Origin: Deltaproteobacteria bacterium | GTDB lineage: Bacteria > Myxococcota_A > UBA9160 > JAJDAL01 | Length of the DNA: 62,471 bases | Assembly: GCA_029261875.1 (NCBI GenBank) | Contig: JAJDAL010000019.1 | Location: 1 to 62,471, forward strand | Reading direction: 5' to 3' | Shown: in pieces, positions 15,849 to 24,219 of the stretch | How the letters are laid out: the number at the start of each line of letters is the position of its first letter | Numbering within the stretch: the stretch's first letter is position 1 | Position numbers and translations under genes: made by a program | The notes under the pieces: generated by a model | Seen by the model: only the letters and a program-made list of their open reading frames with translations | What the model was told of the DNA's origin: nothing | The model's database searches: none

Positions 15849-16870
15849 GTGTAGTTGCCTTCGGTTTCGGGGCCCACGGAGTCGAGGGATTCCTCGATGT
15901 GGTTGGCGACGCGAGTCGGGCGGTCGAAGCTGGCGATGTGGTAGAGCGCATCGCCTTCGTTCACCAAGGGCAGCATGGTTTTTCCGATGATGACGCCGCC
16001 GTGATTGGCGGGGACTTCGAATTCCTCTCGGCCCAGCGGGTCTGCGATGATCCCGATGGTCTGCCCTTTCTTGACCGCTCCCCCGAGTTCGATTCGATTG
16101 CGCAGGATGCCGCTTTCCGGTGCGCGCACCCAATAGCTCGAGTGGGCAATGTAGGGTTCCGTTTTCTTGGCCTTCTTGGTGGATTCGGGGAGCATCTTGA
16201 GCGCCCGCATGACCTGGAACACGCCGCGGGCGCCGGCGCGGATCGAGGCTTCGTCGAAGCGCAGCGCCTCGCCGGCTTCGTAGACGAGCATCGGGATTTC
16301 GCGTTCCATCACCGCTTGGCGCATGGAACCGTCGCGCAAGTTCGCGTTCAACACCACGGGCGCACCGAAGGCGCGGGCCAGGCGCTCGGTTTCGGGTTGA
16401 TCGAGGCAGGCGCGAATCTGGGGCAGGTTGTAGCGGTGGATCGCGCCGGTATGGAGATCGATGCCGTGGGTCGATTTGGAAACGATTTCCTTCAGGAAGG
16501 TGTAGGCCAGGCGTCCCGCGAGCGAGCCTTTTTCGGTGCCCGGGAAAGAGCGGTTGAGGTCCCGCCGGTCCGGGAGGTAGCGGCTCAAGCCGATGAATCC
16601 GTAGATGTTGACGATCGGTACCGCGATGATGGTGCCCGAAAGATCGCGCATGGAGCGACGCAGCACGCGCCGGATGATCTCGACTCCGTTGATTTCGTCG
16701 CCGTGAATGGCAGCGCTGATGAACAGGCTCGGCCCCGGTCGCCGTCCGTGAACGATTTCGACGGGGAGGACGAGTTCTGCCCGGGTCGAGCGACGCCCGA
16801 CGGGAATCTCGACGATGCGACGCTTTCCCGGAGAAACCTCGACGCCTGCGAACTGGAAAGGCTCAACCAT
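15845..16870 (-). CDS. Succinylglutamate desuccinylase/aspartoacylase family zinc hydrolase
   Basis: 341 residues. Zinc-site motifs are visible: HGDE (His56, Glu59) and GIDLHTG (His140), with the later YEAGE supplying a likely catalytic Glu. The C-terminal ~80 residues (RAPESGILRNRIELGGAVKKGQ, written in part) form the barrel-like tail typical of the family. Such enzymes remove acyl groups or amino acids from amides. It lies 33 bp downstream of a RimK-like ligase on the same strand; this pairing recurs in many Gram-negatives, suggesting a ligase and a hydrolase acting on the same peptide-like product (inference). The sulphur of classic AstE substrates is not implied, and arginine-catabolism genes are absent nearby. 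Confidence 0.85.
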   Translation of the reverse strand: MVEPFQFAGVEVSPGKRRIVEIPVGRRSTRAELVLPVEIVHGRRPGPSLFISAAIHGDEINGVEIIRRVLRRSMRDLSGTIIAVPIVNIYGFIGLSRYLPDRRDLNRSFPGTEKGSLAGRLAYTFLKEIVSKSTHGIDLHTGAIHRYNLPQIRACLDQPETERLARAFGAPVVLNANLRDGSMRQAVMEREIPMLVYEAGEALRFDEASIRAGARGVFQVMRALKMLPESTKKAKKTEPYIAHSSYWVRAPESGILRNRIELGGAVKKGQTIGIIADPLGREEFEVPANHGGVIIGKTMLPLVNEGDALYHIASFDRPTRVANHIEESLDSVGPETEGNYT

Positions 16871-16903
16871 TCCCGGTCTCTGTGCTCGCGCCGCGCGCCT
16901 GCC

Positions 16904-18073
16904 TCATTGCTTCTTTTTCTTCTTCTTCTTTTCGGTTTTCGGTGGGGCGAAGCCTTTGAGGGTCAGGGTCTTGCCGAAACACAACAGCACGTCGCCCGCC
17001 AAGATTTCGCGGGAGCCTTTCGGATTGGGGATCGTCACGCTTTCGCGTTGGATCGTGAGCACCATGATGTCCCGATCGCGCAGGGCCGATGACGAGACCG
17101 TCTTGCCGCAGAGTTCCGAGCGCGGATCGACCGGGACTTCCATTACGCCGTAACCGCTTTGCAGCGTCAGGCGCTGGCGAATGTCGATTTCGGGGAACAG
17201 GACCTCGTCTTCGATCAATTTGATCACGTGGTCCGACACGTCGATCTCCGTGGACGTTTCGATGCCCTCGAGTCCCGGCGACGAGTTGACCTCCATCAAG
17301 ACCGGCCCCTTTTCGCCTTCGAGCATGTCGACACCGGCGAAGCGCAAGCCCATCACCTGGGCGGCGTGGACGGCCACGCGTTCGTACTCGGGGTCGAGTT
17401 TCACGATTTCCGCTCGCCCGCCGCGGTGAATGTTGCTCCGGAATTCGTCGCCTTCGGCGACCCGGCGCATGGCCGCCACCACGTGATTCCCCACCACCAG
17501 GGCCCGGATGTCGCGCCCGCGGCTCTCTTTCACGAACTGCTGCAGGAGAACCATCATCTTGGCGGGTCCCGAAAGCGTCTCGATGATGGCTTCGGCCACC
17601 TTCGTGGTGTCGGCGAGAATCACGCCCACACCCTGGGTGCCCTCGAGGAGTTTCACGACCACCGGTGTGCCGCCCAGGCGCTCGATCGCCGGCAGAATCT
17701 CCCGGCTGTGCCGAACGAACATGGTTTTGGGAATGCCGACCTGGTGGCGGGACAAGACCTGCAGGGCGCGCAATTTGTCGCGCGAGACCGAGATGCCGTG
17801 GGAGGGGTTCACGCAGAACACACCCATCTGCTCGAACTGGCGAACCACCGCCGTACCGAAGAAGGTGATCGAGGCGCCGATGCGGGGAATCACCGCGTCG
17901 TAGTGGGAGAGCTCTTTGTTCCGGTAGTAGAGCCGCGGCTCGCCGCGCTCGACCTCGATGGAGAAATCCATCGTGTCGAGGACGCGGGCTTTGTGGCCTC
18001 GCTTTTCGGCGGCTTCGACCAGGCGTTTGGTTGAATACAGCTTCTTTCCACGTGAAAGGATGGCAATGCGCAC
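16904..18073 (-). CDS. RimK-like ATP-grasp ligase with C-terminal RCK_C domain
   Basis: 389 residues. GTG 18073 is chosen because the conserved RimK opening MRIAILSRGKKLYS starts there; upstream codons lack family similarity. Residues 1-90 are the N-terminal domain, ~90-285 the ATP-grasp fold (VVKLLEGTQGVGV, and metal-binding VLMEVNSSPGLEGIE). Residues ~305-380 match a TrkA-C/RCK_C ligand-binding domain (GKTVSSSALRDRDIMVL, AGDVLLCFG). The protein ends in a lysine-rich tail (KTEKKKKKKKQ). RimK enzymes add glutamate or similar residues to a carboxyl terminus; E. coli RimK lacks the RCK_C domain, so regulation by a small ligand is likely here (inference). It is followed by the deacylase gene. 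Confidence 0.85.
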   Translation of the reverse strand: MRIAILSRGKKLYSTKRLVEAAEKRGHKARVLDTMDFSIEVERGEPRLYYRNKELSHYDAVIPRIGASITFFGTAVVRQFEQMGVFCVNPSHGISVSRDKLRALQVLSRHQVGIPKTMFVRHSREILPAIERLGGTPVVVKLLEGTQGVGVILADTTKVAEAIIETLSGPAKMMVLLQQFVKESRGRDIRALVVGNHVVAAMRRVAEGDEFRSNIHRGGRAEIVKLDPEYERVAVHAAQVMGLRFAGVDMLEGEKGPVLMEVNSSPGLEGIETSTEIDVSDHVIKLIEDEVLFPEIDIRQRLTLQSGYGVMEVPVDPRSELCGKTVSSSALRDRDIMVLTIQRESVTIPNPKGSREILAGDVLLCFGKTLTLKGFAPPKTEKKKKKKKQ

Positions 18074-18214
18074 GGTAGGCCCCCCGGTCCAACGGTTGTT
18101 TCTTCGTTGGAGACGGCACACGGTAGCCCCTTAGAAATAAAAGAGAAATCGAGCACCCGGCTCCCCTCGGGGGCTGGTCAGGGGGGTGGGGCGTGGTATC
18201 CTCGGCCGCCGCCG

Positions 18215-18301
18215 GCCGGAGTGGCGGAATTGGCATACGCAGGGGATTCAAAATCCCCCGGTGGTAACACCTTGCGGGTTCGAGTCCCGCCTCCGGTACC
18301 A
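18215..18301 (+). tRNA. tRNA-Leu (anticodon CAA)
   Basis: 87 nt with encoded CCA. Acceptor GCCGGAG pairs with CTCCGGT (G-T at the end pair). The anticodon stem GGGGA/TCCCC encloses TTCAAAA, giving CAA for UUG codons. The long class II variable arm (GGTGGTAACACC) and the T arm GCGGG-TTCGAGT-CCCGC are present. A possible -10 element TATCCT lies 12 bp upstream. Confidence 0.95.
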
Positions 18302-18419
18302 CCATTTTGTGACGTTCGGGTCGGCGGGTGAATTGAGTAGGTTGGAAAGTCGTCGAAAATGGCGACTGCGCCGAGCGGCCGGGGTGACCCGCGCCCCGGG
18401 TGAGAAGAAGGAGATCACA

Positions 18420-18758
18420 ATGCGAAGAACGAATTTCATGTTTGGCTTCCTCTTGTTCGCGCTCGTCGCTGCGCCGCTCGCGTTCGCGACACCGGCCGCG
18501 GCCAAGATGCTTCGAACCTTCGAGGGCGAGCTTCAGAAGATCAAAGGCAGCAAGATCATCGTCGACAACAAGAAGGGCGACAAAATCACCTTCAACAAGG
18601 TCGATGAAACTGAAGTCTCCGGCGAGAAGGAAGCCTGGGACGACCTGAAGAAGAACGACTGGGTCACCGTCCACTCCGACATGTTCGAAAAACCGCGCAA
18701 GGCCTACAAGATCGAGGTCATGCCCGATCCGAAGGACGAAGCGGAAGACGAGGACTAA
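18420..18758 (+). CDS. Small exported beta-barrel protein (DUF5666-like)
   Basis: 112 residues with AAGGAG 7 nt upstream of ATG 18420. The signal peptide is long and clear (FLLFALVAAPLAFATPAAA). The mature part is about 80 residues with alternating strands: FEGELQKIKGSKIIVDNKKGDKI (in part), followed by DDLKKNDWVTV, a pattern of small OB-like periplasmic domains such as DUF5666. The end is acidic (DPKDEAEDED). Binding partner unknown; a periplasmic ligand- or metal-binding role is only a guess. A strong intrinsic terminator follows within about 60 bp, so it is a single-gene unit downstream of the tRNA-Leu. Confidence 0.7.
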   Translation: MRRTNFMFGFLLFALVAAPLAFATPAAAKMLRTFEGELQKIKGSKIIVDNKKGDKITFNKVDETEVSGEKEAWDDLKKNDWVTVHSDMFEKPRKAYKIEVMPDPKDEAEDED

Positions 18759-18808
18759 TTGCGATCCCCATCGAGCGAGGGTTCGACGACCCTGGTTCGA
18801 CGGATTCG

Positions 18809-18840
18809 AAGGCCCCGGCGAGTTCGCGGGGCCTTTTCTT
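18809..18840 (+). terminator. Rho-independent terminator
   Basis: AAGGCCCC...GGGGCCTTTTCTTTT: a GC stem of 7 bp with an 11-nt loop followed by a T-rich run. It ends the small exported-protein gene at 18758. Confidence 0.85.
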
Positions 18841-18914
18841 TTGGATCGGTCCCGAAGCAGGGCTCCGCGGGGGCGCTTGGCGGCTCCGGGGGGCGTCCGA
18901 TAGCGTCTATCGGT

Positions 18915-20072
18915 ATGGGGTCCTCGCCGCTCTTTCGTCCCGATCAGTTCGATCGCTACAAGCGGCACCTGTCGCTTCCGGAGCTCGGGGCCGACGGTCA
19001 GCGCCGGCTGCTCGAAACCCGGATTCTGTTGATCGGGGCCGGGGGCCTGGGATGTCCGCTCGCCCAATATCTGGCCGCGGCGGGGGTCGGCACCCTGGGT
19101 CTGGTCGATTTCGATGTGGTCGATGCCAGCAACCTGCAACGTCAGATCCTCTACAGCACCGCGGACATCGGCCGACCGAAGATCGAAGTGGCGCGGGAGC
19201 GCATCGACGCCCTCAATCCGGACGTTCAGGTGAACCTGCATCCGGTGCAGCTGACTTCCGAGAACGCCCTCGAGATCTTTGGGGCCTACGACATCATCGT
19301 CGATGGCACCGACAATTTCCCCACGCGCTACCTGAGCAACGATGCCTGCGTGATGTTGGGCAAACCGAACGTCTACGGTTCGGTGTTGCGTTTCGAAGGC
19401 CAGGCCACGGTGTTCGATGCCCGTCACGGTCCGTGTTACCGCTGTCTGTTTCCGGAGCCCCCTCCGCCCGGTTTGGTTCCGTCGTGCGCGGAAGGCGGCG
19501 TACTCGGCGTGTTGCCGGGAATGGTGGCGATGATCCAGGCGACCGAGGCGATCAAGCTGGCCGCTGGGATCGGAGAGCCGCTGTATGGGCGCTTACTTCA
19601 ATACAACGCCCTCGATATGGAGTTCACGGAGTTTCGTTTGCGCAAGGAGCCCGAGTGTTCCGTGTGCGGCGAGCACCCGAGTGTGACGCAATTGATCGAT
19701 TACCAGGGATTCTGTGGCGTGAGCCGCGAAGAGGGGGATCGCGTGGAGATACTGGAACTTTCGGCCGCCGACGTTGCGAGCATGCGCGAGCGCGGTCACG
19801 ATTTCTTGCTGCTCGACGTTCGCGAGCACGACGAATACGCGACCGCGAAAATCGAGAATTCGACGCTGATTCCCCTGGGCGAAGTGGAGGAACGGGCCTC
19901 GGAGATCGCCGAGTGGAAGAACCGTAGCCTGGTGGTCCACTGCCACCACGGCATGCGCAGTGCGGCGGCGTGTCAGGTGCTCGCTTCGCTTGGATTCGAG
20001 AAAGTCTTCAATCTCAGCGGTGGCATCGATGCTTGGTCCTTGACCGTCGATGCCTCCGTGCCGCGCTACTAG
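18915..20072 (+). CDS. MoeB/ThiF-type adenylyltransferase fused to rhodanese
   Basis: 385 residues. ATG 18915 is chosen because the family opening RYKRHLSLPELG follows closely; upstream sequence holds the terminator of the previous gene. Residues ~35-60 carry the nucleotide-binding loop GAGGLGCP; zinc Cys pairs are CYRC (~177) and CSVC (~250); residues ~275-385 are a rhodanese domain with active-site loop CHHGMRS. Such MoeZ/MoeBR proteins adenylate the C-terminus of a small sulphur-carrier (MoaD, ThiS or CysO type) and then transfer sulphur from the rhodanese Cys. This serves molybdopterin, thiamine, cysteine or tRNA thiolation. No sulphur-carrier gene is next to it, so the pathway cannot be fixed. 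It is followed 9 bp later by a small helical protein. Confidence 0.9.
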   Translation: MGSSPLFRPDQFDRYKRHLSLPELGADGQRRLLETRILLIGAGGLGCPLAQYLAAAGVGTLGLVDFDVVDASNLQRQILYSTADIGRPKIEVARERIDALNPDVQVNLHPVQLTSENALEIFGAYDIIVDGTDNFPTRYLSNDACVMLGKPNVYGSVLRFEGQATVFDARHGPCYRCLFPEPPPPGLVPSCAEGGVLGVLPGMVAMIQATEAIKLAAGIGEPLYGRLLQYNALDMEFTEFRLRKEPECSVCGEHPSVTQLIDYQGFCGVSREEGDRVEILELSAADVASMRERGHDFLLLDVREHDEYATAKIENSTLIPLGEVEERASEIAEWKNRSLVVHCHHGMRSAAACQVLASLGFEKVFNLSGGIDAWSLTVDASVPRY

Positions 20073-20081
20073 GTCGCGCCG

Positions 20082-20426
20082 ATGGCCAAGAGCAAGATTC
20101 CGAGCCCGCTCGATCGGCGCCATTTGATCGAGAAAGACCTCGACGCCAAGCAGGCGATGAAGATCGCCGACGCGTACCTCGAGCAAGAGATGTTGGTCGA
20201 TGCCGTCGCGTTTCTCGAGAAGGCAGAAGCGGTCGACCGATTGGGGGAGCTGCGCGACCGGGCGATCGAAACCGGCGACGTGTTTCTCCTGACCACCGTG
20301 GCGCGCGCGTTGGGGGAAGATCCCGGGCCGGATCAGTGGCGCAGTCTGGCGGCGGCGGCCGAGCAAGCGGGCAAGGCCGAGTATGCGGTCACCGCGCTCC
20401 GCCTGGCGGAACGTGACTCGGACTAG
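20082..20426 (+). CDS. Small helical protein of unknown function
   Basis: 114 residues, ATG 20082, 9 bp after the MoeB-like gene. The sequence is charged and almost all helical, with TPR/HEAT-like spacing (AYLEQEMLVDAVAFLEKA, written in part; AAAAEQAGKAEYAVTAL). No signal peptide and no known family. Its end overlaps or abuts the uvrA start, so it is probably translated with both neighbours. A protein-protein adaptor role is suggested by fold only. Confidence 0.7.
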   Translation: MAKSKIPSPLDRRHLIEKDLDAKQAMKIADAYLEQEMLVDAVAFLEKAEAVDRLGELRDRAIETGDVFLLTTVARALGEDPGPDQWRSLAAAAEQAGKAEYAVTALRLAERDSD

Positions 20427-23238
20427 CGCGCGGCCCCGCGCCGGGCCCGACTCCGAAGCGCGCGCCGCGGCCGCGCAAAACCCGCGCGCCGCGACCGAGA
20501 TCCGCATCGAGAATGCCCGCTCCCACAACCTGAAGGGCGTGAGTTGCCGGATTCCCCTGGGTGCCCTCACGGTGGTGAGCGGTGTGTCGGGCTCGGGGAA
20601 GTCGACGCTGGTGTTCGACACGCTGTACGCGGAAGGGCAGCGCCGCTACGTGGCCTCGCTCTCCACCTATGCGCGCCAGTTCCTGGAACGTTTGCCGCGT
20701 CCCGAAGTCGACCATATCTCCAACCTCCCGCCCGCCATCGCGATTGAACAGCGCAATCGCGTGACCAATGCGCGTTCCACCGTGGGGACCGCGACGGAGA
20801 TCCTCGATCACCTGCGCCTGCTGTTTGCGAAAGTCGGCGAAACCCATTGCGGGGCCTGTGACGCGCCCGTGGACGCGGGAACCGTGGAGTCGGTGGCGGA
20901 ACGCATGCGCGCGCGCTGGGATGGCGCGCGCGTTTCACTGGGGACGGCGATCGTGCGGGCGAAGGGCGAGTCGGCCGCGGAGCATCGCGAGCGTCTGCTC
21001 CGCGACGGATTCGCGCGACTGTTGACCCCCGACGGAAGCGTGGTCGATCTGGCGGAAACGTCCGCCACGGCGTTTTCGAAACTTCGGAACAAGGCCTGGT
21101 TGTTGGTGGACCGATTGCGCGTGGACGCCGGGGGAAGCCGTGCGCGTCTCGCGGAGGCGGTGTCGGCTTGCTTTGGGCGCGGCGGCGGGGAGCTGGTGGC
21201 GGTCGTGGAGGGCGGGGAAATCGCTCGCTACCACGAGGGTTTCGTTTGCGACGGCTGCGGCGCGCGGTTTCTCAAACCGCAACCGGCGCTGTTCGCCTTC
21301 AACAGTCCATTGGGGGCATGCGAGACGTGTCAGGGGTTTGGTCGCGTTCCGGGACTCGACCTCGAACGCGTGATCCCGGACCGCCGGAAGTCGCTCGAAG
21401 GGTTGGCGATCGTGCCTTTTTCCACCAAGGCCGGCCGCAAGCTGCAGCGCGATCTGCTGCGCGCGTGTCGCGACAAACGCATCCCCACGGCCAAACCCTA
21501 TGAGGAGTTGTCCGAGAGCCAGCAGCGTTTCGTGGTCGATGGTGACGACGAGAGTTGGTACGGCATCCGTGGCTATTTCGAATGGCTCGAGAAGAAACGC
21601 TATCGGGTGAGCGCGCGGGTTCAGATCGCCCGCTATCGGCGTTTCGATCCGTGTCCGGATTGCCGGGCGACGCGTCTGCGGCCCGAGGCGTTGGCGGTCC
21701 GCGTGGACGGGAAGACGATCGCGGATGTCTCGCAGCTGACCATCGACGACCTGGCTGCCTGGCTGCACGGGCTGGCTCTGGTTCCCGCGCAGCAGGCCAA
21801 GGTCAAGCGCCTGCTCGACGCGCTGCGGGTGCGGGTCGAGACCGCGCGGGAAGTCGGCTTGGGGTACCTCTCCCTGGCCCGTCAGGCGCGTACGCTTTCG
21901 GGTGGCGAAGCCCAGCGGATTCAACTCGCCACCGCGCTGGGCGGTACGTTGACCGCGTCGCTCTACGTGCTCGACGAGCCTTCGATCGGTTTGCACCCGC
22001 GCGATGTCGATCGGTTGTTGGGCGTCATGCGCTCGATTCGCGATCACGGCAATACGGTGGTGGTGGTCGAACATGCGCCGGAAATCGTCGAGGCGGCGGA
22101 CTACGTGATCGAATTGGGCCCCGCGGCCGGGCGACGCGGGGGCGAACTCATTGTCGAAGGCGATGTCGCAGCGATCCGTCGGCACGCGACTTCCGCGACC
22201 GGGCGGGCCTTGCGCGGAGATTTCCAGGCGCAACCCGTCGCGTCTTCGGTCTTGAAATTCGACGCGGGTCGGCTTCGGATTCGCGGCGCACGCGCGAACA
22301 ACTTGAAGAACATCGATGTCGAAATCCCGCTCGGTTGCCTGGTGGCGGTGACGGGGGTCTCGGGTGCAGGCAAGACGTCGCTGATTCGCTCGGTGTTGGT
22401 GGGGAATCTGGAACGCGATCCCGAGCGCGGCGAATGCAAGTCCATCGACGGCGCCGAACGGGTGGCGGGTGTCGTGTTGGTGGATCCGGTGCCTCCGGCG
22501 CGCAGTCCGCGTTCGAACCCCGCCACGGTGACGAAGGCCTTCGAGGGCATCCGCAAGCGTTTCGCTGCGACGCGCGAGGCAAAAGCCAAGGGCGCCACGC
22601 CGGGCTGGTTCTCTTTCAATACCGTGGGCGGGCGCTGTGAGACGTGCGAGGGAGCCGGCGAGATCCTGGTCGACATGCAGTTCCTGGAAAACCTGCGCGT
22701 GCCGTGCGAGCAATGTGAAGGCAAACGCTACAAACCCGAAGCCCTGGCGGTACGCCTCGAGGGCCGGACCATCGCCGATGTGCTCGAGTTGACGGTCGAG
22801 GAAGCCCTGGTGGTTTTCGCGCGCGATCGGCTGGTCGCTTCGCGCCTCGAACCGTTGGCGCGCGTCGGATTGAGTTACATCACCCTGGGGCAACCGCTGT
22901 CGACGCTTTCCGGAGGCGAATCCCAGCGGCTGCGCATTGCGCTCGCCCTGGCCCAGGGGCATTCGCGTACCCTCTACGTGCTCGACGAACCCACGACGGG
23001 TTTGCATCCGTCGGACATCGAAGTCTTGATCCGCTGCCTGCGCGACCTGATCGACGCCGGCGGCAGTGTCATCACCATCGAACACAATCTGGAATTCATC
23101 CGCGCCGCGGATCACGTCATCGACATCGGGCCCGAAGGCGGACCCGGCGGGGGCGAACTCGTGTGTGCGGGGACGCCGGCTGCGGTGGCGGCGTGTTCGA
23201 CGTCCCACACGGGCGCGGCGCTGCGCGGAGAATTCTAG
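20383..23238 (+). CDS. uvrA: Excinuclease ABC subunit A
   Basis: Up to 951 residues, normal for UvrA. It binds damaged DNA and loads UvrB in nucleotide excision repair. Visible parts: first Walker A GVSGSGKSTL (~67), UvrB/DNA-contact region with EQRNRVTNARSTVGT, zinc Cys sets (CDGCG...CETCQGFG and CETCEGAG...CEQCEGK), signature LSGGEAQRIQLA and Walker B LYVLDEPSIGLHP in the first half. The second half has Walker A GVSGAGKTSL, signature LSGGESQRLRIAL and LYVLDEPTTGLHP. The start is uncertain: ATG 20383 overlaps the previous gene by 44 bp; GTG 20413 overlaps by 14 bp; conserved sequence begins only near residue 39. A paralogue such as UvrA2 cannot be excluded without uvrB context. Confidence 0.9.
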   Translation: MRSPRSAWRNVTRTSARPRAGPDSEARAAAAQNPRAATEIRIENARSHNLKGVSCRIPLGALTVVSGVSGSGKSTLVFDTLYAEGQRRYVASLSTYARQFLERLPRPEVDHISNLPPAIAIEQRNRVTNARSTVGTATEILDHLRLLFAKVGETHCGACDAPVDAGTVESVAERMRARWDGARVSLGTAIVRAKGESAAEHRERLLRDGFARLLTPDGSVVDLAETSATAFSKLRNKAWLLVDRLRVDAGGSRARLAEAVSACFGRGGGELVAVVEGGEIARYHEGFVCDGCGARFLKPQPALFAFNSPLGACETCQGFGRVPGLDLERVIPDRRKSLEGLAIVPFSTKAGRKLQRDLLRACRDKRIPTAKPYEELSESQQRFVVDGDDESWYGIRGYFEWLEKKRYRVSARVQIARYRRFDPCPDCRATRLRPEALAVRVDGKTIADVSQLTIDDLAAWLHGLALVPAQQAKVKRLLDALRVRVETAREVGLGYLSLARQARTLSGGEAQRIQLATALGGTLTASLYVLDEPSIGLHPRDVDRLLGVMRSIRDHGNTVVVVEHAPEIVEAADYVIELGPAAGRRGGELIVEGDVAAIRRHATSATGRALRGDFQAQPVASSVLKFDAGRLRIRGARANNLKNIDVEIPLGCLVAVTGVSGAGKTSLIRSVLVGNLERDPERGECKSIDGAERVAGVVLVDPVPPARSPRSNPATVTKAFEGIRKRFAATREAKAKGATPGWFSFNTVGGRCETCEGAGEILVDMQFLENLRVPCEQCEGKRYKPEALAVRLEGRTIADVLELTVEEALVVFARDRLVASRLEPLARVGLSYITLGQPLSTLSGGESQRLRIALALAQGHSRTLYVLDEPTTGLHPSDIEVLIRCLRDLIDAGGSVITIEHNLEFIRAADHVIDIGPEGGPGGGELVCAGTPAAVAACSTSHTGAALRGEF

Positions 23239-23600
23239 TGCGCGAGCGCCCGCAACCGCCGGCCGATATCTCGCCGGAAGCGTTCTTCACGCAATGGGTG
23301 CCCGAAGCCGTGGCCTCGGACGAAGACCGGCGCCGGCGCCTGGGCGATACGGACGCGTGCATCTGTTTCGAATTGACGGGGGAAGGCGGCGGCACCTTCA
23401 CGATCGAAATCGACCGCGCGGGCGTACAGGGCCGGGTGGGCCCCGTCCCCGATCCGAACTTGCGGGTGTTCGTCGACGTGGCGACCTGGCGCCAACTCAA
23501 TGCGGGAGAGATCTCCGCCCCCGAAGCGCTCTTGAAACGGCGCATTCGGATGGAGGGCAACTTCCTGTTGGCGATCAAGCTCCACTTGATCCTGGGCTAG
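23238..23600 (+). CDS. SCP2-like sterol/lipid-carrier domain protein
   Basis: 120 residues. GTG 23238 overlaps the uvrA stop by one base (TAGTG). The body has the SCP2 pattern: a central beta-sheet (ICFELTGEGGGTFTIEID, VQGRVGPVPDPNLRVFVD, written in part) and the late motif RRIRMEGNFLLAIKL, where the 'GD/GN' hinge is usual. SCP2 domains bind hydrophobic ligands in a tunnel; here it is cytosolic with no fusion partner. Link to uvrA is positional only. It converges on the HPF-like gene 19 bp away with no terminator in between. Confidence 0.7.
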   Translation: MRERPQPPADISPEAFFTQWVPEAVASDEDRRRRLGDTDACICFELTGEGGGTFTIEIDRAGVQGRVGPVPDPNLRVFVDVATWRQLNAGEISAPEALLKRRIRMEGNFLLAIKLHLILG

Positions 23601-23619
23601 GACCGATCGAGCACGAATT

Positions 23620-23958
23620 CTAATCGCTCTTGGGACTCGATTTCTGGGCCTTGCGTCGGTTTACAAAAATCCGTTTGTCGTGATTCTTGCGCAATTGCCG
23701 TTCGAGTTTGATGAGCAAGCGGTCTGCGGCCTGGGACATCTCGATCGCCGCGGCGTGGGTGGCGATCGGCCCGAGTTGACTCGTTACTTCGCCGTGTGCG
23801 GTATGGCCGGAGCCATCGGGAGCCAACGTGATCTCGAAGCGGTGTATCTCGGGAAACTCTTCCGAGAGCGCCGCGCAACGCAGCTCGATATGATTGCGCA
23901 CGCCCTCATTGCTCTCCATATCCTTGAAACTCACTTGAACGCGAAGCTCGTCAGTCAA
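23620..23958 (-). CDS. HPF/RaiA-like ribosome hibernation factor
   Basis: 112 residues. The frame is open much further upstream but runs through the tRNA-Sec gene; TTG 23958 is chosen because GGGAGG lies 5 nt upstream and family similarity starts there. Features: early VQVSFKDME strand, HIELRCAALSEEFPEIHRF helix and strand (in part), and the C-terminal KLERQLRKNHDKR helix typical of short HPF/YfiA proteins, which bind the 30S subunit and silence ribosomes in stress or stationary phase. No long-HPF dimerisation domain is present. The downstream tail is basic. Its start lies 25 bp beyond the mature 3' end of selC, so the two may share a transcript. Confidence 0.7.
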   Translation of the reverse strand: MTDELRVQVSFKDMESNEGVRNHIELRCAALSEEFPEIHRFEITLAPDGSGHTAHGEVTSQLGPIATHAAAIEMSQAADRLLIKLERQLRKNHDKRIFVNRRKAQKSSPKSD

Positions 23959-23983
23959 TTCAACCTCCCAGGCAAAGCGGAAT

Positions 23984-24082
23984 TGGCGGAAGCGGACGGG
24001 AATCGAACCCGCCGGGAGCGTGTCGCCACACTCCCCACCGGATTTGAAGTCCGGGGCCCGCACCAGCGCAGCAGACGCTTCC
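23984..24082 (-). tRNA. selC: Selenocysteine tRNA (anticodon TCA)
   Basis: 99 nt, encoded CCA. Acceptor GGAAGCG pairs with CGCTTCC, discriminator G. The anticodon stem CCGGA/TCCGG encloses CTTCAAA, giving TCA, which reads UGA. A very long variable arm (GGGGAGTGTGGCGACACGCTCCC, written as stem GGGAGTGT/ACACGCTCCC) and an extended D stem are diagnostic of tRNA-Sec. A possible -10 TAAACT lies 7 bp upstream (24090-24095). The organism therefore probably makes selenoproteins; selA, selB and selD are not in this window. Confidence 0.92.
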
Positions 24083-24219
24083 AAACATGAGTTTAGCTCG
24101 CCCGCAAAAGCGTGCCGCACTTGCGCAACCGAAAGAAATTTCGGAACCATCGTGAAAACTTCGCGATCGTTCATGCACGCGTTGTAAGCTCACACGTCTC
24201 CGGGGGGCGAATTCGAGCT

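Noticed and set aside
14999..17092. 697-codon plus-strand frame
   Set aside because: Crosses from the acyltransferase gene into the antisense of the deacylase and ligase genes; no domains and no ribosome site.
16863..19427. 854-codon open frame on the minus strand
   Set aside because: It runs antisense to, or in another frame of, the RimK-like gene, tRNA-Leu, the small exported protein and the MoeB-like gene; composition is Arg/Pro/Gly-rich and no family is seen. A GC-rich shadow.
20935..23208. 757-codon minus-strand frame opposite uvrA
   Set aside because: Mirror frame of a well-conserved gene with no start signal and no recognisable motif.
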